Shown: one piece after another, positions 17,369 through 28,600 of the stretch
How positions within the stretch are numbered: position 1 is the first letter of the stretch
Layout of the letters: each line of letters starts with the position of its first letter
Assembly: GCA_033722555.1 (NCBI GenBank)
Contig: JAWVYS010000009.1
Span: 1-64,000, forward strand
Origin: Brumimicrobium sp033722555
Lineage (GTDB): Bacteria; Bacteroidota; Bacteroidia; Flavobacteriales_D; Crocinitomicaceae
DNA length: 64,000 nt
Reading direction: 5' to 3'
Notes under the pieces: generated by a model
What the model was told of the DNA's origin: nothing
Databases searched by the model: none
Seen by the model: only the letters and a program-made list of their open reading frames with translations
Made by a program: the position numbers and the translations under genes

Positions 17369-19459
17369 TTATTTCTGCTTATTAAATAGTTTCATACCTT
17401 CATCCAACCATTCTTTAAAATCATCCGGATCATTATGGTGCTCATAATCCGCAGCTCCATTGGCGAGATCTTCTCCCTCCGTATTCTGAAGCAGATAATA
17501 AGGTTGAGCGGTTATTTTATACTCGGAAATTTGCTTATACATCCATTTATCTCCGGTCGTTTTCAAAGTCTTTTTCTTTCCGTTGGGATAAACAACCTCT
17601 TTTTGTTCATCTTTGGGAAGATCAATTCTTTCATCAATGTGTAAAGAAACGATAACTACCTCATCACGTAAAATATCAATAATACCGGGTTCACCCCAAA
17701 CACTTTCCTCCATACGCCGACAATTTACACAGTTATGTCCAGTGAAATCAACAAACAAGGGTTTATCCACCTTTTTAGCGTGGGCCAATGCGAGATCGTA
17801 GTCGTGAAACACCATAATTCCCTGAGGTCCTCTGTGTGTTCCCTCAATATGATCGCCGTGATTTCCTGACCCGCCGCCTACTCCCATCGGAGACTCGCTG
17901 TAGCTCATTGGTGGAGGAAATGCACTGATCAGTTTCAACGGAGCACCCCATAACCCCGGAATGAGATAAAGTACAAATATCAGGGTAAAGGTTCCAAGCA
18001 AAGTTCTACCTACGGTCAAATTCTCCACAGGGCTATCGTGAGGCAAACGAATCTTTCCGAAAAGATAGATAGTCAAAACGATGAATATCCCTATCCAGAT
18101 TGCGAGAAAAATCTCTCTTTCAAGCAGATGCAATTGCAAGGAAAGATCTGCATTGGATAAAAACTTAAATGCGAGTGCCAGTTCCAGGAAGCCCAAGGTT
18201 ACTTTAACGGTATTCAACCATCCACCGGATTTCGGTAATGCATTCATCCATCCCGGAAATGCAGCAAAAAGCGCAAAAGGCAATGCAAGAGCAAGAGAGA
18301 AACCAAACATTCCAACGAGTGGAGCAACACCTCCTTCAGAAGCCGCCTGCACCAAAAGAGAGCCTACAATTGGACCGGTGCACGAAAATGAAACTAGTGC
18401 GAGGGCCAAAGCCATAAAAAATATTCCAATTAAACCTCCTTTATCTGCCCGCTGATCCGCTTTGTTGATCCAGGAACTCGGAAGTCTGATCTCAAAAGCA
18501 CCCAGAAAGGATATTGCGAAAAACACCAGTAATGCAAAAAATATAAGATTGAACCATGGATTCGTTGACATCTCGTTGAGAACTTCAGCACCAAAAATGG
18601 CGGTTATCAGGGTACCCAAAAGAATATAAATTACGATAATCGAAATTCCGTAAATGGTCGCATTTCTGATACCCTGAATCTTATTCTTACTTTGTTTGGT
18701 GAAAAAACTCACCGTCATTGGGATCATAGGAAAAACACAAGGAGTAAGCAGAGCCGCGAATCCGCTGGCGAAAGAAAGTCCGAAAATAAGCCATAAGGAT
18801 TTATTTTTCGTTGGTGTATCAGGAGTTTCGTTCGTCAAAACAGCCGTTTCATCACCTTTCTCCTCCTCCGAAGTTGAAACAGTATCATTTTCAACGGTTT
18901 CAAGGGAATCTTTATTTCCTTCTTCCGTTTTTTCAATATCTCCGGATACCCCGTTTTCCTGACTCTCTGTCTGATCCGTTTTGATCTCCGAAGTTTCTTT
19001 GCATCCTTTCACCTTCACGGTAATTTCCTCAACATAGGGAAACAAGCATTTCACAGAATCACAAGGCTGAAAACCAAATTCAAATTTCAATTCAAAGTCT
19101 TTTTCAGAAAGCACTTTAAATTTCTGTTTGAGCACAATCTGTCCCTCATGATAGACAAGGTTTTCTTTCGATTTCGCATCGAATTTTTTTATCGGTTTCG
19201 GTTCAATTATCCCTCCTACGAGCTCGTAATTCTTTGATTTTTTAAAATCCATTGTGGTAGGAATCCCGAAATTATTCTCGGGTAAAGAGGTAGCATTGAT
19301 ATGCCAATGATCATCGATTTTCAACTTACCAATCAGGGTAGCTTCGCACCCGTTTTGCTGAACGGAAAAATCCCAGGAAACCTTATCCTCCGGCATTTCC
19401 TGAGCAAACAGTCCGAAAAAAATAAAAATACTGAAGCAAATATTAATAAATTTTATCAT
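17369..19459 (-). CDS. dsbD: Protein-disulfide reductase DsbD-type transporter
   Basis: Carries reducing power from cytoplasmic thioredoxin across the inner membrane to periplasmic thiols. The 696-residue protein has a signal peptide, an N-terminal DsbD alpha-like domain (residues about 20-150), an acidic Glu/Thr/Ser-rich linker (about 155-215), a multi-helix membrane domain with its paired cysteines in TPCVFPM and SFSCTGP, and a C-terminal thioredoxin domain with active-site CVNC (TGHNCVNCRRME). All redox cysteines of the membrane and thioredoxin domains are visible. It starts 12 bases after a separate gene for a second DsbD-N-like domain, forming an operon. Confidence 0.94.
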   Translation of the reverse strand: MIKFINICFSIFIFFGLFAQEMPEDKVSWDFSVQQNGCEATLIGKLKIDDHWHINATSLPENNFGIPTTMDFKKSKNYELVGGIIEPKPIKKFDAKSKENLVYHEGQIVLKQKFKVLSEKDFELKFEFGFQPCDSVKCLFPYVEEITVKVKGCKETSEIKTDQTESQENGVSGDIEKTEEGNKDSLETVENDTVSTSEEEKGDETAVLTNETPDTPTKNKSLWLIFGLSFASGFAALLTPCVFPMIPMTVSFFTKQSKNKIQGIRNATIYGISIIVIYILLGTLITAIFGAEVLNEMSTNPWFNLIFFALLVFFAISFLGAFEIRLPSSWINKADQRADKGGLIGIFFMALALALVSFSCTGPIVGSLLVQAASEGGVAPLVGMFGFSLALALPFALFAAFPGWMNALPKSGGWLNTVKVTLGFLELALAFKFLSNADLSLQLHLLEREIFLAIWIGIFIVLTIYLFGKIRLPHDSPVENLTVGRTLLGTFTLIFVLYLIPGLWGAPLKLISAFPPPMSYSESPMGVGGGSGNHGDHIEGTHRGPQGIMVFHDYDLALAHAKKVDKPLFVDFTGHNCVNCRRMEESVWGEPGIIDILRDEVVIVSLHIDERIDLPKDEQKEVVYPNGKKKTLKTTGDKWMYKQISEYKITAQPYYLLQNTEGEDLANGAADYEHHNDPDDFKEWLDEGMKLFNKQK

Positions 19460-19471
19460 TTTCTATGATTC

Positions 19472-19891
19472 TTAAATAGCGATACTAAATTTTTCCAATC
19501 GAGGAGGTAAGCAACCTTGTTCATTGCATAACATGTAAACTATTTCAAACGAAATTTCTCCCTTTGCACCTTCTCTGATATTCTGAATAAAAATTACTTC
19601 GTCTTCAAAAAACGCGACATCAGAACCAAAGTCTTCGTCGTATATTTCTATGGGCTGAGGCTCCCTAACCCGGCCATTCAGCAATTCGCTTCCCTTGATA
19701 AAATCAATGGTTGTAGGAATAGGTCCGGCATTCTCATCCATATGCAGACTGTATATATGCCAACCGGGTTCCAAATCCCCATGAATTATGAGTTGATTCT
19801 GATCGGAATGATAACTGATTTCCCATTCAATTTGTCCGGAAACAAACTGAGACAACAGAATCAAAAGGAATATAGAAATCATTTTGTGCAT
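19472..19891 (-). CDS. Stand-alone DsbD N-terminal-like periplasmic protein
   Basis: A 139-residue exported protein (signal peptide about residues 1-20) whose mature part matches the N-terminal immunoglobulin-like domain of DsbD: EWEISYHSDQNQLIIHGDLEPGWHIYSLHMDENAGPIPTTIDF, then a late cysteine pair region CNEQGCLPP. That CxxxxC is where DsbD alpha domains hold their catalytic disulfide. It directly precedes dsbD, which keeps its own N-terminal domain of the same type, so the operon encodes two copies. An alternative start three codons in is possible. A -7 element (TAACTTTG) lies at 19896-19903. Confidence 0.85.
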   Translation of the reverse strand: MHKMISIFLLILLSQFVSGQIEWEISYHSDQNQLIIHGDLEPGWHIYSLHMDENAGPIPTTIDFIKGSELLNGRVREPQPIEIYDEDFGSDVAFFEDEVIFIQNIREGAKGEISFEIVYMLCNEQGCLPPRLEKFSIAI

Positions 19892-19895
19892 TGAC

Positions 19896-19903
19896 CAAAG
19901 TTA
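19896..19903 (-). promoter_or_regulatory. Putative -7 element of the dsbD operon
   Basis: Minus-strand TAACTTTG, a perfect TAnnTTTG match, ending four bases before the first ATG of the upstream gene. The spacing suggests a leaderless message or use of the internal ATG at 19882. Confidence 0.4.
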
Positions 19904-19973
19904 AAAATTCATTTTAGATTCCGTAATGAAATAATAAGGCCAATTCTTGTAAAGCTACTCGCTCGAAATAAAA

Positions 19974-20002
19974 AAACCGTTTCAGTATGCCTGAAACGGT
20001 TT
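19974..20002 (-). terminator. Terminator after pdhB
   Basis: Perfect 12-bp inverted repeat, AAACCGTTTCAG / CTGAAACGGTTT (19974-19985 and 19991-20002), with a 5-base loop. The minus-strand 3' arm runs into a T tract. It starts 23 bases beyond the pdhB stop. Confidence 0.9.
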
Positions 20003-20025
20003 AATATGTATGTAAAAAACTATTT

Positions 20026-21006
20026 TTAATTTCTATACAAGGTCGCCTTTATGGCCTTAACAACTCTTTCGACATTCGGAAGGGCCTCGTCGATAAGAAC
20101 GGGGGAAAAAGGCAGCGGCGTATCTGACTGAGTCACACGGAATACCGGAGCATCAAGATAATCGAAAGCATAACGTTGTAAATGATAAGCCATTTCGGAA
20201 GAAATTGAAGCCAGGGGCCAGGACTCCTCCACAATGACACATCGGTTCGTCTTTTTAATAGACTCAACCACAGTGTTATAATCAATGGGGCGAACGGTTC
20301 GTAGATCAATGATTTCACATGAAATACCTTCCTTTTCAAGTTCTTGAGCAGCCTCATAAACTACCTTGATAATTTTCCCGAAGGAAACAATTGTTACGTC
20401 CTTTCCTTTTCTTTTTATATCAGCCACTCCGATAGGAATGAGGTATTCTCCCTCAGGGATTTCACCTTTATCTCCGTACATCTTTTCTGATTCAAGGAAA
20501 ACAACGGGATCGTCATCTCGGATAGCGGATTTAAGCAAACCTTTGGCATCTGCCGGGTTAGAAGGAGTTATCACCTTTAATCCCGGAACGTGAGCATAGA
20601 ATGATTCGAAAGCCTGTGAGTGAGTAGCCGCCAACTGTCCTGCCTGACCATTCCCTCCTCGAAAAACAATGGGACAATGATATTGTCCACCCGACATTTG
20701 AAGCATTTTTGCCGCACTATTAATGATTTGATCAGAAGCTAGCAGCGCAAAATTCCAAGTCATAAACTCTACTATCGGTCTTAGTCCATTCATTGAAGCT
20801 CCCACACCGATACCCGCAAATCCTAGTTCAGCGATCGGCGTATCTATCACGCGCTTCGGTCCGAATTCATCAAGCATTCCTTTAGAAACTTTATATGCAC
20901 CGTTATATTCGGCTACCTCCTCTCCCATTAAAAAAACATTCTCATCGCGGCGCATCTCCTCCGACATCGCCTCATTCAAAGCCTCTCTAAACTGAACTGT
21001 CTTCAT
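20026..21006 (-). CDS. pdhB: Pyruvate dehydrogenase E1 component, beta subunit
   Basis: With the alpha subunit and thiamine diphosphate this decarboxylates pyruvate and passes the acetyl group to E2 lipoate. The 326-residue protein matches E1-beta along its length: FREALNEAMSEEMRRDENVFLMGEEVAEYNGAYKVSKGML, GFAGIGVGASMNGLRPIVEFM and the C-terminal transketolase domain (CVIVEESWPLASI). It is an isolated gene with its own terminator; alpha, E2 and E3 are not nearby. The name PDH rather than another 2-oxoacid dehydrogenase rests on overall similarity. Confidence 0.9.
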   Translation of the reverse strand: MKTVQFREALNEAMSEEMRRDENVFLMGEEVAEYNGAYKVSKGMLDEFGPKRVIDTPIAELGFAGIGVGASMNGLRPIVEFMTWNFALLASDQIINSAAKMLQMSGGQYHCPIVFRGGNGQAGQLAATHSQAFESFYAHVPGLKVITPSNPADAKGLLKSAIRDDDPVVFLESEKMYGDKGEIPEGEYLIPIGVADIKRKGKDVTIVSFGKIIKVVYEAAQELEKEGISCEIIDLRTVRPIDYNTVVESIKKTNRCVIVEESWPLASISSEMAYHLQRYAFDYLDAPVFRVTQSDTPLPFSPVLIDEALPNVERVVKAIKATLYRN

Positions 21007-21203
21007 TATTGTTTAATTTTTAGATTGAATAGGATTCAGCTCCTTTTGCAGCGGTAAATCTAAGAAAAATTGATTTGACTGAAGTAGTTTTAAGTTCTTT
21101 TTTACACATTTAAAAAAAAGACAGCACACCAATCATATTTAATATATGCAAGAGAGCATTTTTTTGTACATTCGATCTCTTTAAGTTTAAGCCCATATAA
21201 ACC

Positions 21204-22178
21204 ATGAAAAAAATAGGACTTTTTACTTCAGGAGGAGATTCTCCCGGTATGAATGCCGCGATTAGGGCTATTGTTAAATCTTCCATCCATTATGGTGTTA
21301 TTCCTGTTGGAATCAAAAATGGATTTGAAGGAATGATGAATGGTGATTTCAAGGAGATGAGTTATTATGATGTGGACAACATTATTCATCTTGGGGGAAC
21401 TGTTTTAGGTTCGGCACGTTCCGAAGCCTTCAAGACTAAAGATGGCCGAAAAATAGCAATCAGTCATTTAGAAAAAGAAGGAATTGAAGGTCTAATCGTC
21501 ATAGGAGGAGACGGTTCATTTACCGGCGCTAACATTTTGTCACAGGAAACCGATATCCCCATGATCGGATTGCCGGGAACGATTGACAACGACCTTTTCG
21601 GAACAGAAGCTACCATTGGTTATGATACCGCTCTGAATACCATTGTGAGTGCCATAGACAAGATCCGTGATACTGCCTCCTCCCACAGAAGGATTTTTCT
21701 TGTTGAGGTAATGGGACGAAATTCAGGTTTTTTGGCTTTGAATTCCGCGATCGCATCTGGAGCAGAATCTGTTTTAATACCCGAAACGGTAACGAATATT
21801 GAAGAACTGGCCGAGCAGATCAGAACTCAAAACAAGGGTAGACGCAGCAGTATTATAGTTGTTGCCGAAGGGGATGATGCCGGAGGCGCCGTAGACATCA
21901 TGCGGCAATTAAAACCTCGCTTAAACGATTTTGACTTCAGAACAACCATTCTAGGACACGTTCAACGAGGAGGTTCGCCAACCTATTTCGACCGGGCTTT
22001 AGCTACCCGCTCAGGAGTGTATGCCGTGGAATTATTGCTCAACGGAGAAAGCCATAAAATGATAGGAATTTCTGCAGATCAATTGATTCTCACTCCTATT
22101 AAAGATGCCATAGAAAAAAGCGCACACCCGGACTTATCCAAAGAAGAAATTTTAAGGAAAATGTTGACGAGCAAGTGA
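21204..22178 (+). CDS. pfkA: ATP-dependent 6-phosphofructokinase
   Basis: Phosphorylates fructose 6-phosphate, the committed step of glycolysis. The 324-residue protein carries GGDSPGMNAAIRAIV (ATP site), GGDGSFTGA, PGTIDNDL with the catalytic Asp, EVMGRNSGFLAL and GHVQRGG. The Gly-Gly-Asp-Gly-Ser motif indicates ATP rather than pyrophosphate as donor. It diverges from pdhB. An imperfect -7 element (TACATTCG, 21169-21176) lies 27 bases upstream of the ATG. Confidence 0.97.
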   Translation: MKKIGLFTSGGDSPGMNAAIRAIVKSSIHYGVIPVGIKNGFEGMMNGDFKEMSYYDVDNIIHLGGTVLGSARSEAFKTKDGRKIAISHLEKEGIEGLIVIGGDGSFTGANILSQETDIPMIGLPGTIDNDLFGTEATIGYDTALNTIVSAIDKIRDTASSHRRIFLVEVMGRNSGFLALNSAIASGAESVLIPETVTNIEELAEQIRTQNKGRRSSIIVVAEGDDAGGAVDIMRQLKPRLNDFDFRTTILGHVQRGGSPTYFDRALATRSGVYAVELLLNGESHKMIGISADQLILTPIKDAIEKSAHPDLSKEEILRKMLTSK

Positions 22179-22215
22179 TTAAAAATGTTTTTTTGTGATG
22201 TAGTTTGATCTATAA

Positions 22216-22528
22216 AAAATCACGTATAAACGCAATCTTTTTGACTCAACTGCCGTTTTAATTTCAGGTTCAGATAATTCAGTTCATCAAAACTTATACT
22301 CTACTGTTCACAAAGTTTATAGCTCAAAAATAAACTATTACAGACTAAAACAGTACGACTATGACGGAACTGAATCGGATCTAGGTACAATATCCTGTCG
22401 ATAATCGATAAGAAATTAAACTTATAAAGCGTGTAAATTCCTTAGGAAGGGTAGTAGATGAAACCTATAAAGGAATCGTCTTTGAATACTATAGTGACGG
22501 CAGCGTAAAACAGGTCTACCAAAAGTAA
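22216..22528 (+). pseudogene. Decayed 3' end of a T9SS type A cargo gene
   Basis: This fills most of the 425-base gap between pfkA and the macroglobulin gene. Reading from 22216 gives GSDNSVHQ, then INYYRLKQYDYDGTESD, the conserved stretch that precedes type A sorting domains, ending at a TAA at 22402. One base out of frame (from 22400) the text continues DNR-stop-EIKLIKRVNSLG, then VVDETYKGIVFEYYSDG and KQVYQK-stop (22526-22528), the form of a type A sorting tail (LGxEV...YKGIV...YSDG...K). One frameshift plus one nonsense codon restore an open tail. No N-terminal part is visible, so the gene is a 3' remnant. Confidence 0.75.
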
Positions 22529-22548
22529 GCTGAAGAAAAATAAATATT

Positions 22549-22584
22549 AAGAGAAAGGTTTGAACAATGTCAGTCCTCTCTCTT
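22549..22584 (-). terminator. Likely terminator of the macroglobulin gene
   Basis: Ten-base arms AAGAGAAAGG / CCTCTCTCTT (22549-22558, 22575-22584) pair with one mismatch. On the minus strand the hairpin is followed by a T-rich run. It lies about 20 bases past the stop of the alpha-2-macroglobulin gene. Confidence 0.5.
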
Positions 22585-22603
22585 ACATTTTATTCCACTA
22601 CTC

Positions 22604-25600
22604 TCACCGTCCCACGCTGATCACATCCCCGCCGCTATGCGCCACAAATTCCGGAGCATACATACATTGAACAGTAGCATTACCGCTATCAAACCTTCCT
22701 GAATTCGTTACAAAAACCTCGTAGGTAAACACGTGGGTCCCCTTCGGTAAATTATCGATGAAATAATTCATAGATACATCCCGGGGAGATTGATAATACC
22801 ACAAACCGTTTCGCCAGAAATGTCGGCTAACTCCCATTTTCGGTTCAAATCCCGCCGGACGCAAGTCTTTTATATGTACGAACTCCAGATCATTCTTCAC
22901 AGTAACCACCAGTTCTATACTCACTCGGTCTCCTACTTTAAATAACGTATCCGGAACAAATTGATCTCCTTTATCTCCGGCAACTACCTTGCGATAGGTT
23001 TTTCGAATTTGTATTTCAGCGTTTGATGAAGCCTTAACCTTACTCATATCCTCGAAATACTTCCAGTACACGGCTCCATATGACGGGGTAGCAGTAGGCT
23101 TGTCGATTATTATCTCGGCCAAGTTTTTATTCACCTCGCCACCGCTCCAGGTTGTTTGCAAATGCCCTAAACCCGGAGTCACTTCAACAAATCGCTCATC
23201 GGGTTTGACAGTTTCAGAATATACCAGTTGTTCACTTCCAATCCTTATTACAGGCAGCTTGGTATCCTCTAAATAATCCGTCCCGTTTAACAAAAGGGCA
23301 TACGTTGCCAACGCTGTGGATTTCGTACTTTCCCAGGCATTGCTTCGTTTTTGCAAGATGAGCCATAAACGAAGTTTGTCGACCTCTTGCTGTGATGCCC
23401 CCGCTTTACTGAAAAATTCAATGATCAATGCTTGAGTAACTATTTTATCCTCGTCCCAATAATAGCCGCCATCATTCTCTGGAAAATACGTTCCTTTTGA
23501 TTGTTCTGTTTTTGCACGGTCTCTCAAGGAAGCTAAAATCATCTGACTGTATTTCTGATCGTTTTGATTCAAAAAGTACATACCCGCCATAGCCTGCTGC
23601 TGAAGACTCAGTTTAGACCAGTGTTTGGCCAGTTTTCCGTGTAGGAAGGTTTTTACCTCCTTCGTTTTTGGATTATCGTTTCCTTTAAAATAAGCCGTTG
23701 AATAAAGCCAGTGCAGATCAAGAGAAGATATAGTATAATTCGATCTCTGTTTTTCAGTCATTTCCTTGTAATCTTCCACATGATCATCATTCAGAAAGCT
23801 AATCGCTCTATCAACGATACTTTGAGCATCACCGGTCAGATCAATTCCTAAATTTTTCAAATGGCCAAATCCCGAAACTATGTGCTGAGTAATATAGACA
23901 TTGGATCTGTTCCCTCCGAACCAGCCAAAACCGCCATCGCTGTTCTGCTTTTGCTTCAGCAATCTTAACGCCTTTTCCTGGCTTCTTGAAAGCTTGTCCA
24001 TTTCGAATAACTCACCTATCCTCTTTCTTCGCTCAGATTCACTCTTCGCTTCCAGCACCCACGGAGTTTCTTCTAGTAAAACAGTCTTTAATTGTTCATT
24101 TTTTTCAAGCTGACTCATAAACACCTCAGGGGACTGACTTCGCCACGTTTCAAATAGAGTTTTAATTTTTGGCTTGTTTTCTATGACATTTCTGGCCAGG
24201 CTATTGGCGTAATACCGGGAAAAAACCTGTTCTGAACATTCATAAGGATACTCCTGCAAATAAGGCAGCGCCAGAACTGCACTCCACGCCGGATTGGACG
24301 TATATTCGAAAGTCACTCGTTCGTTTCTCAAACTTTGAGATTTATTTTCCTTCAGCGAACTAAAAGTTAAGGTACTTTTTCCTTTTTCCGTTAAAACAAA
24401 GGGAAAAGCTTCGGTAATTAACTGTCTGTTTGAAAGTACAGGAATTGGTTTCTGTTCTCCATCGCTGAAGGCATTATTCGCTGCTGTTATCTTATAACTA
24501 ATGAGGCCCAGTTGATCCGTGAGGTCTAAATTCCAGATCACTTCTTTTGACTGATTAGCCGGAACACTGAGTCGCTGAGTTCGAGGTTGACGCCCAATCA
24601 AATTCAGTGGCTGTTCGGTAACAGGATCAAAAAAGGTGAGTTCAACCTCTACCTCCTGCACCGAATCAGTCAAATTCACCACCTTCGAAGCAAAATCAAA
24701 ACGATCGCCGGACCTGAAAAATCGTGGAGCATTTGAAGTCACCATCAAGGGTTTTTGAGCAACAACTTCCAAATTGATATTACCCGTTTTCAATTCCTTT
24801 GTATGTGCCAAAGCCATAAATTTCCATTCGGTAAGTGACTCAGGCAAGGTGAATTCTACCACAAACTCGCCTTTTTCATTTGTTCGAAGGTCAGGAAGAA
24901 AAAAAGCTGTTTCATTAAAATTTTCCCGAATCTGAACGGGCTGAGTATTATTTTCTACGGTTGCTTTCTTGTCTTTACTCAAATGCTCTTTTTTCAGCTT
25001 TTCATTTGATTTCTGATCCACTCCGGATAGGACAGCAACCTCCTCAAGAGCTTCCGGTTCGGCCATAGTGTCTTCAGACCGGGCAAATCGAGCAGATACC
25101 GACCGCATAACTGAACCGTCAGCTCTATCCTCGTCTACCGAATAATATGCATAGTCATTATAGTATCGGCCGATATGCATATCAATGATCTTCCTGTAAT
25201 GATTTTCCAATCTTTGTAACTTGTATACATTTGAGTACCAGCCCCCCTGACTCGTGGCGGTTGTTACATGTCTTTCAGAAGGTCCGCGCCAGTCAGGGTA
25301 ATAATAATTTCCGTAATAGGGCCAAAGACTCCAGCTGTTTGACGAAAACTGATCGAGAGATGCATCATACATTCCTGCACAGATCTCTGCTGCTATTTTT
25401 TCCGCATCTTTTCCGGTAAGTGTAAAACGCCATTCTTCCTTTTGACCGGGCAACAACTTATTTCTAAACGTTTTGGTTTTGATTACCAACTCCTTGTTAT
25501 CAAATGGTATATACACGGATTGGCTCTCGGTGTATGCTTTCCCATCGTAAATCAGGACCACATGGTACGAAATATTCCCCCGATCCTTTTCGGAAATTGT

Positions 25601-28600
25601 ATAACTTATCTCCTTTCTGTCTTTGAGATATACCCATTTTTCCATGATCACCTCCTCACCTCTTCGTAGTTGCACGTATGCCTGCGCATTTCGAAAGGAA
25701 GAACCTAACTGAAATTTAATCGTTTCCCCAACATTCGCATGAGAGGAGGAAATATAGCTCCAGAGCTCAGCTGGTTTGGGAAGCTCTTTAGATTTGAGAT
25801 CAATCACCGAAATTTCACGAGACGTACGAATGGTGTCGCCTTCTCTCGAAAGCGTGTAAGCTTCAAGGCGGAAATTACCTTGTTCACTGTTAATCAGTTT
25901 ATTGACTTCAATGGAATCACCCACCTTAAACTTAACTGTTCTCACAAGCACTTCTTTCTTCGTTTCGTGATCAAAATTACTCAAAGGTGAATAAGGAAAT
26001 AATTGCTTCCATTTTTCCTCATCGAATTTCTTAAACTCTGCATCACTCCATATCCTTGACTGGAATTGAGGGGAATATTCAGTACGATAAACCTTTATTT
26101 CACCGCTGTATCCTTCCTGTTCTTTGCCTGCCATGTTGAGTACTTTCATCACAGCCTTTTTCGAATTACCCGCAATAATTTCAGACGGACCGGTGTAGGT
26201 CAGTTGCAATCCTGTTTTACTCAAATTCAAATCAGTGCGGGCCTCATGCGTTTCCCCTGAGATATCCGAAACCTCAGCAATTATCTCAAAGTTATAATAG
26301 GCATATTCCGGGGAATTCGGATCTGTTTTTGCATGAAATTCAATATTGAACTCTCCGTTTTCATCCGAAACAGTTTCTCTGTCCAAAACGAGGTCGCGTC
26401 CCTGGTCATTTGCACCGTAATACCTCCAGTAGGTATTCCAAGTTCTGTATATCTTGTAGTTTACTTTGGCTCCCGAAACCGGGTAACCTGCAAAGGCTTT
26501 TACCTTGCCGATGACCTTTACGGAGTCATTCAGTTTTGCTTCACCCTCCGGCTGTTCGATCATCGCTTCAAAAGTGGGGCGTTTGTATTCTTCAACAAGA
26601 AACGAGCTGCTATAATTTTGATAGTTGTTCACTCCTTTCAAAAACCGACTCTCGATAGTAAATTGCCCAAGTGAACCGGTCATCGGCAGAACAAAAGATC
26701 CGTGAAGCGAACCAAAGTCATTGGTGATAAGGGTGGTTGTATAAACATCATTCCAGGAATTGTCGTACACCTTAACCTCTATACTTTCTCCCGCTTTAAC
26801 CTTATAATCATTGTCCTTCCCTTTGTAAGCAATCAATTTGAAGTAAACAGTTTGACCCGGCCTGTAGATTGCTCGATCCGTCAATATCTGGATACGGTCT
26901 TCCGGTTGTTCATAGTGATAATCATAAAAATAATCATGAGAAGACAGTTTCGATTGCTTATAGGTCACAATATAAGTGATAATCTCTTGACTTATTTTCG
27001 CTCTATACCATCCGTCTCCGTCAGTAGCTCCCGTCTTGTTTGGCGTGTTCGGTAGGATTTTAAAATTTCTGTCATAATAAATTTCTACCTTGGCTCCTTC
27101 AATTTCTTCACCACTTTTATAATCTGTAACCAAAAAATCTATGCCTTCGTCACTTTTCAGGGTTTTGACGAGAATTTCGGTAACAGTAAAGGCAAATAAG
27201 GTCTTAGGAGAATCTCTCCAAGTTGAATCCGAAAATATTAAATCATTGATGCTTTTATCTTTTTCCGTAATAAGAATGAAATAGTCTCCGCCTTGTTCCA
27301 CCGGGTCCAGTAAAGTAGATGTTTCCCTTGTCTGAAAATCTCCTTTATCGGTAAAATTGAAAAATGTTTCACGAATTAATTTCGACTTCCCGGTTCGGAT
27401 AAATTCCCTATAATCGATGCGCTGATTGTATTCTTTGGGAAGGGTATAAATCTGTAGTTTTACTTCCTCGATGTTTGCATGTTTGAACTTAACCGGTAAG
27501 GGATCACCGGGATAAGCCATGTTCTGCATCTCTAACGCGACCTGCGGCTGTTCAATGATACGAATCAGTTCCTGGATCAGTTCGGAAAAATCATTATTGG
27601 GAAAAAGACGCATCTCCTTTTTAAGGAGTTCATATGCCTCTTTTATTTCCTTTTCTACCGCGGGATTGGATCGAAAATGATAGTTTTTACCGGCATCATA
27701 CTTCAATCTGGCTATTTCATACAGAAACTTTGAACGTGCAGAATGATCTCCGTAATAATCAAAAGCACTTTGCCATTTTTCGCGCTTTTCCTCCTGAAGT
27801 TGCTCGGTTGCATAAAGCAATCGTTGATAATGGTTTTTACTCAGAATGTCTTTTTCTTTTAAGTGAAAGGCTTCCAGTTTTTGATAAATGGAGAGTACCT
27901 TATATTTAAGCGACGGTTTAGCAAAATCCGCTTTTATAAATGCATCCGGATTCAAAAACCACTGTTCGTTTGGTACTCCGGCGTGTTTAAGTTCGTAATA
28001 ACGTGTGTAGTAATAATTGTGATAAAATGCAATGAGCTGATGCGCCACATAGTCAAAAACGGTTGGATAAAGTTCTTCGTCCTTTTTCACCCGAAGAAGA
28101 TAACTTTTATGAGGACCGAAGCTAAAAGACTGCAAGGAAGACAGTTCATTTGCTGTACGTTCCAGTCGATCAAATACATAATTCGCCTGACCTTCTGTTG
28201 AACCAAGACGAAGTGTATCGCCTCCAGCAATTCGCGGCTTCGGATCTGCACCGTAAGGTACCCAGTAACGATGCTGATTGACAAAACTACCCACCAGAAC
28301 AGTGGTTGCTAGAGATTTCGCCGGCTGGTGCAATCGGGTGGTAATGCTGTCTAATTTAACGTAAAGCTCAACTCGTTCATCAGGTTCCAGGGGAGCAAGT
28401 GTTGCTGAAAAATGCTGAAAAGCCTTAACAATGTTTGTATCCGATTTTGAAGCAATGCCTTTTTCCAAAATAGACCATAACACCTCGCGAGCCGTATTCG
28501 GTTGATTTACTTTCATCAAGGAATCGAAGACTTGCCAATCTCCCTCAGGAGAAGTCTCAGGTTTTAGCAGAGGGTGTTCTCTGAGGTTGACAAAGTTCAT

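Noticed and set aside
18081..18455. 124-codon plus-strand frame
   Set aside because: Antisense to the membrane domain of dsbD; Ala/Lys-rich shadow.
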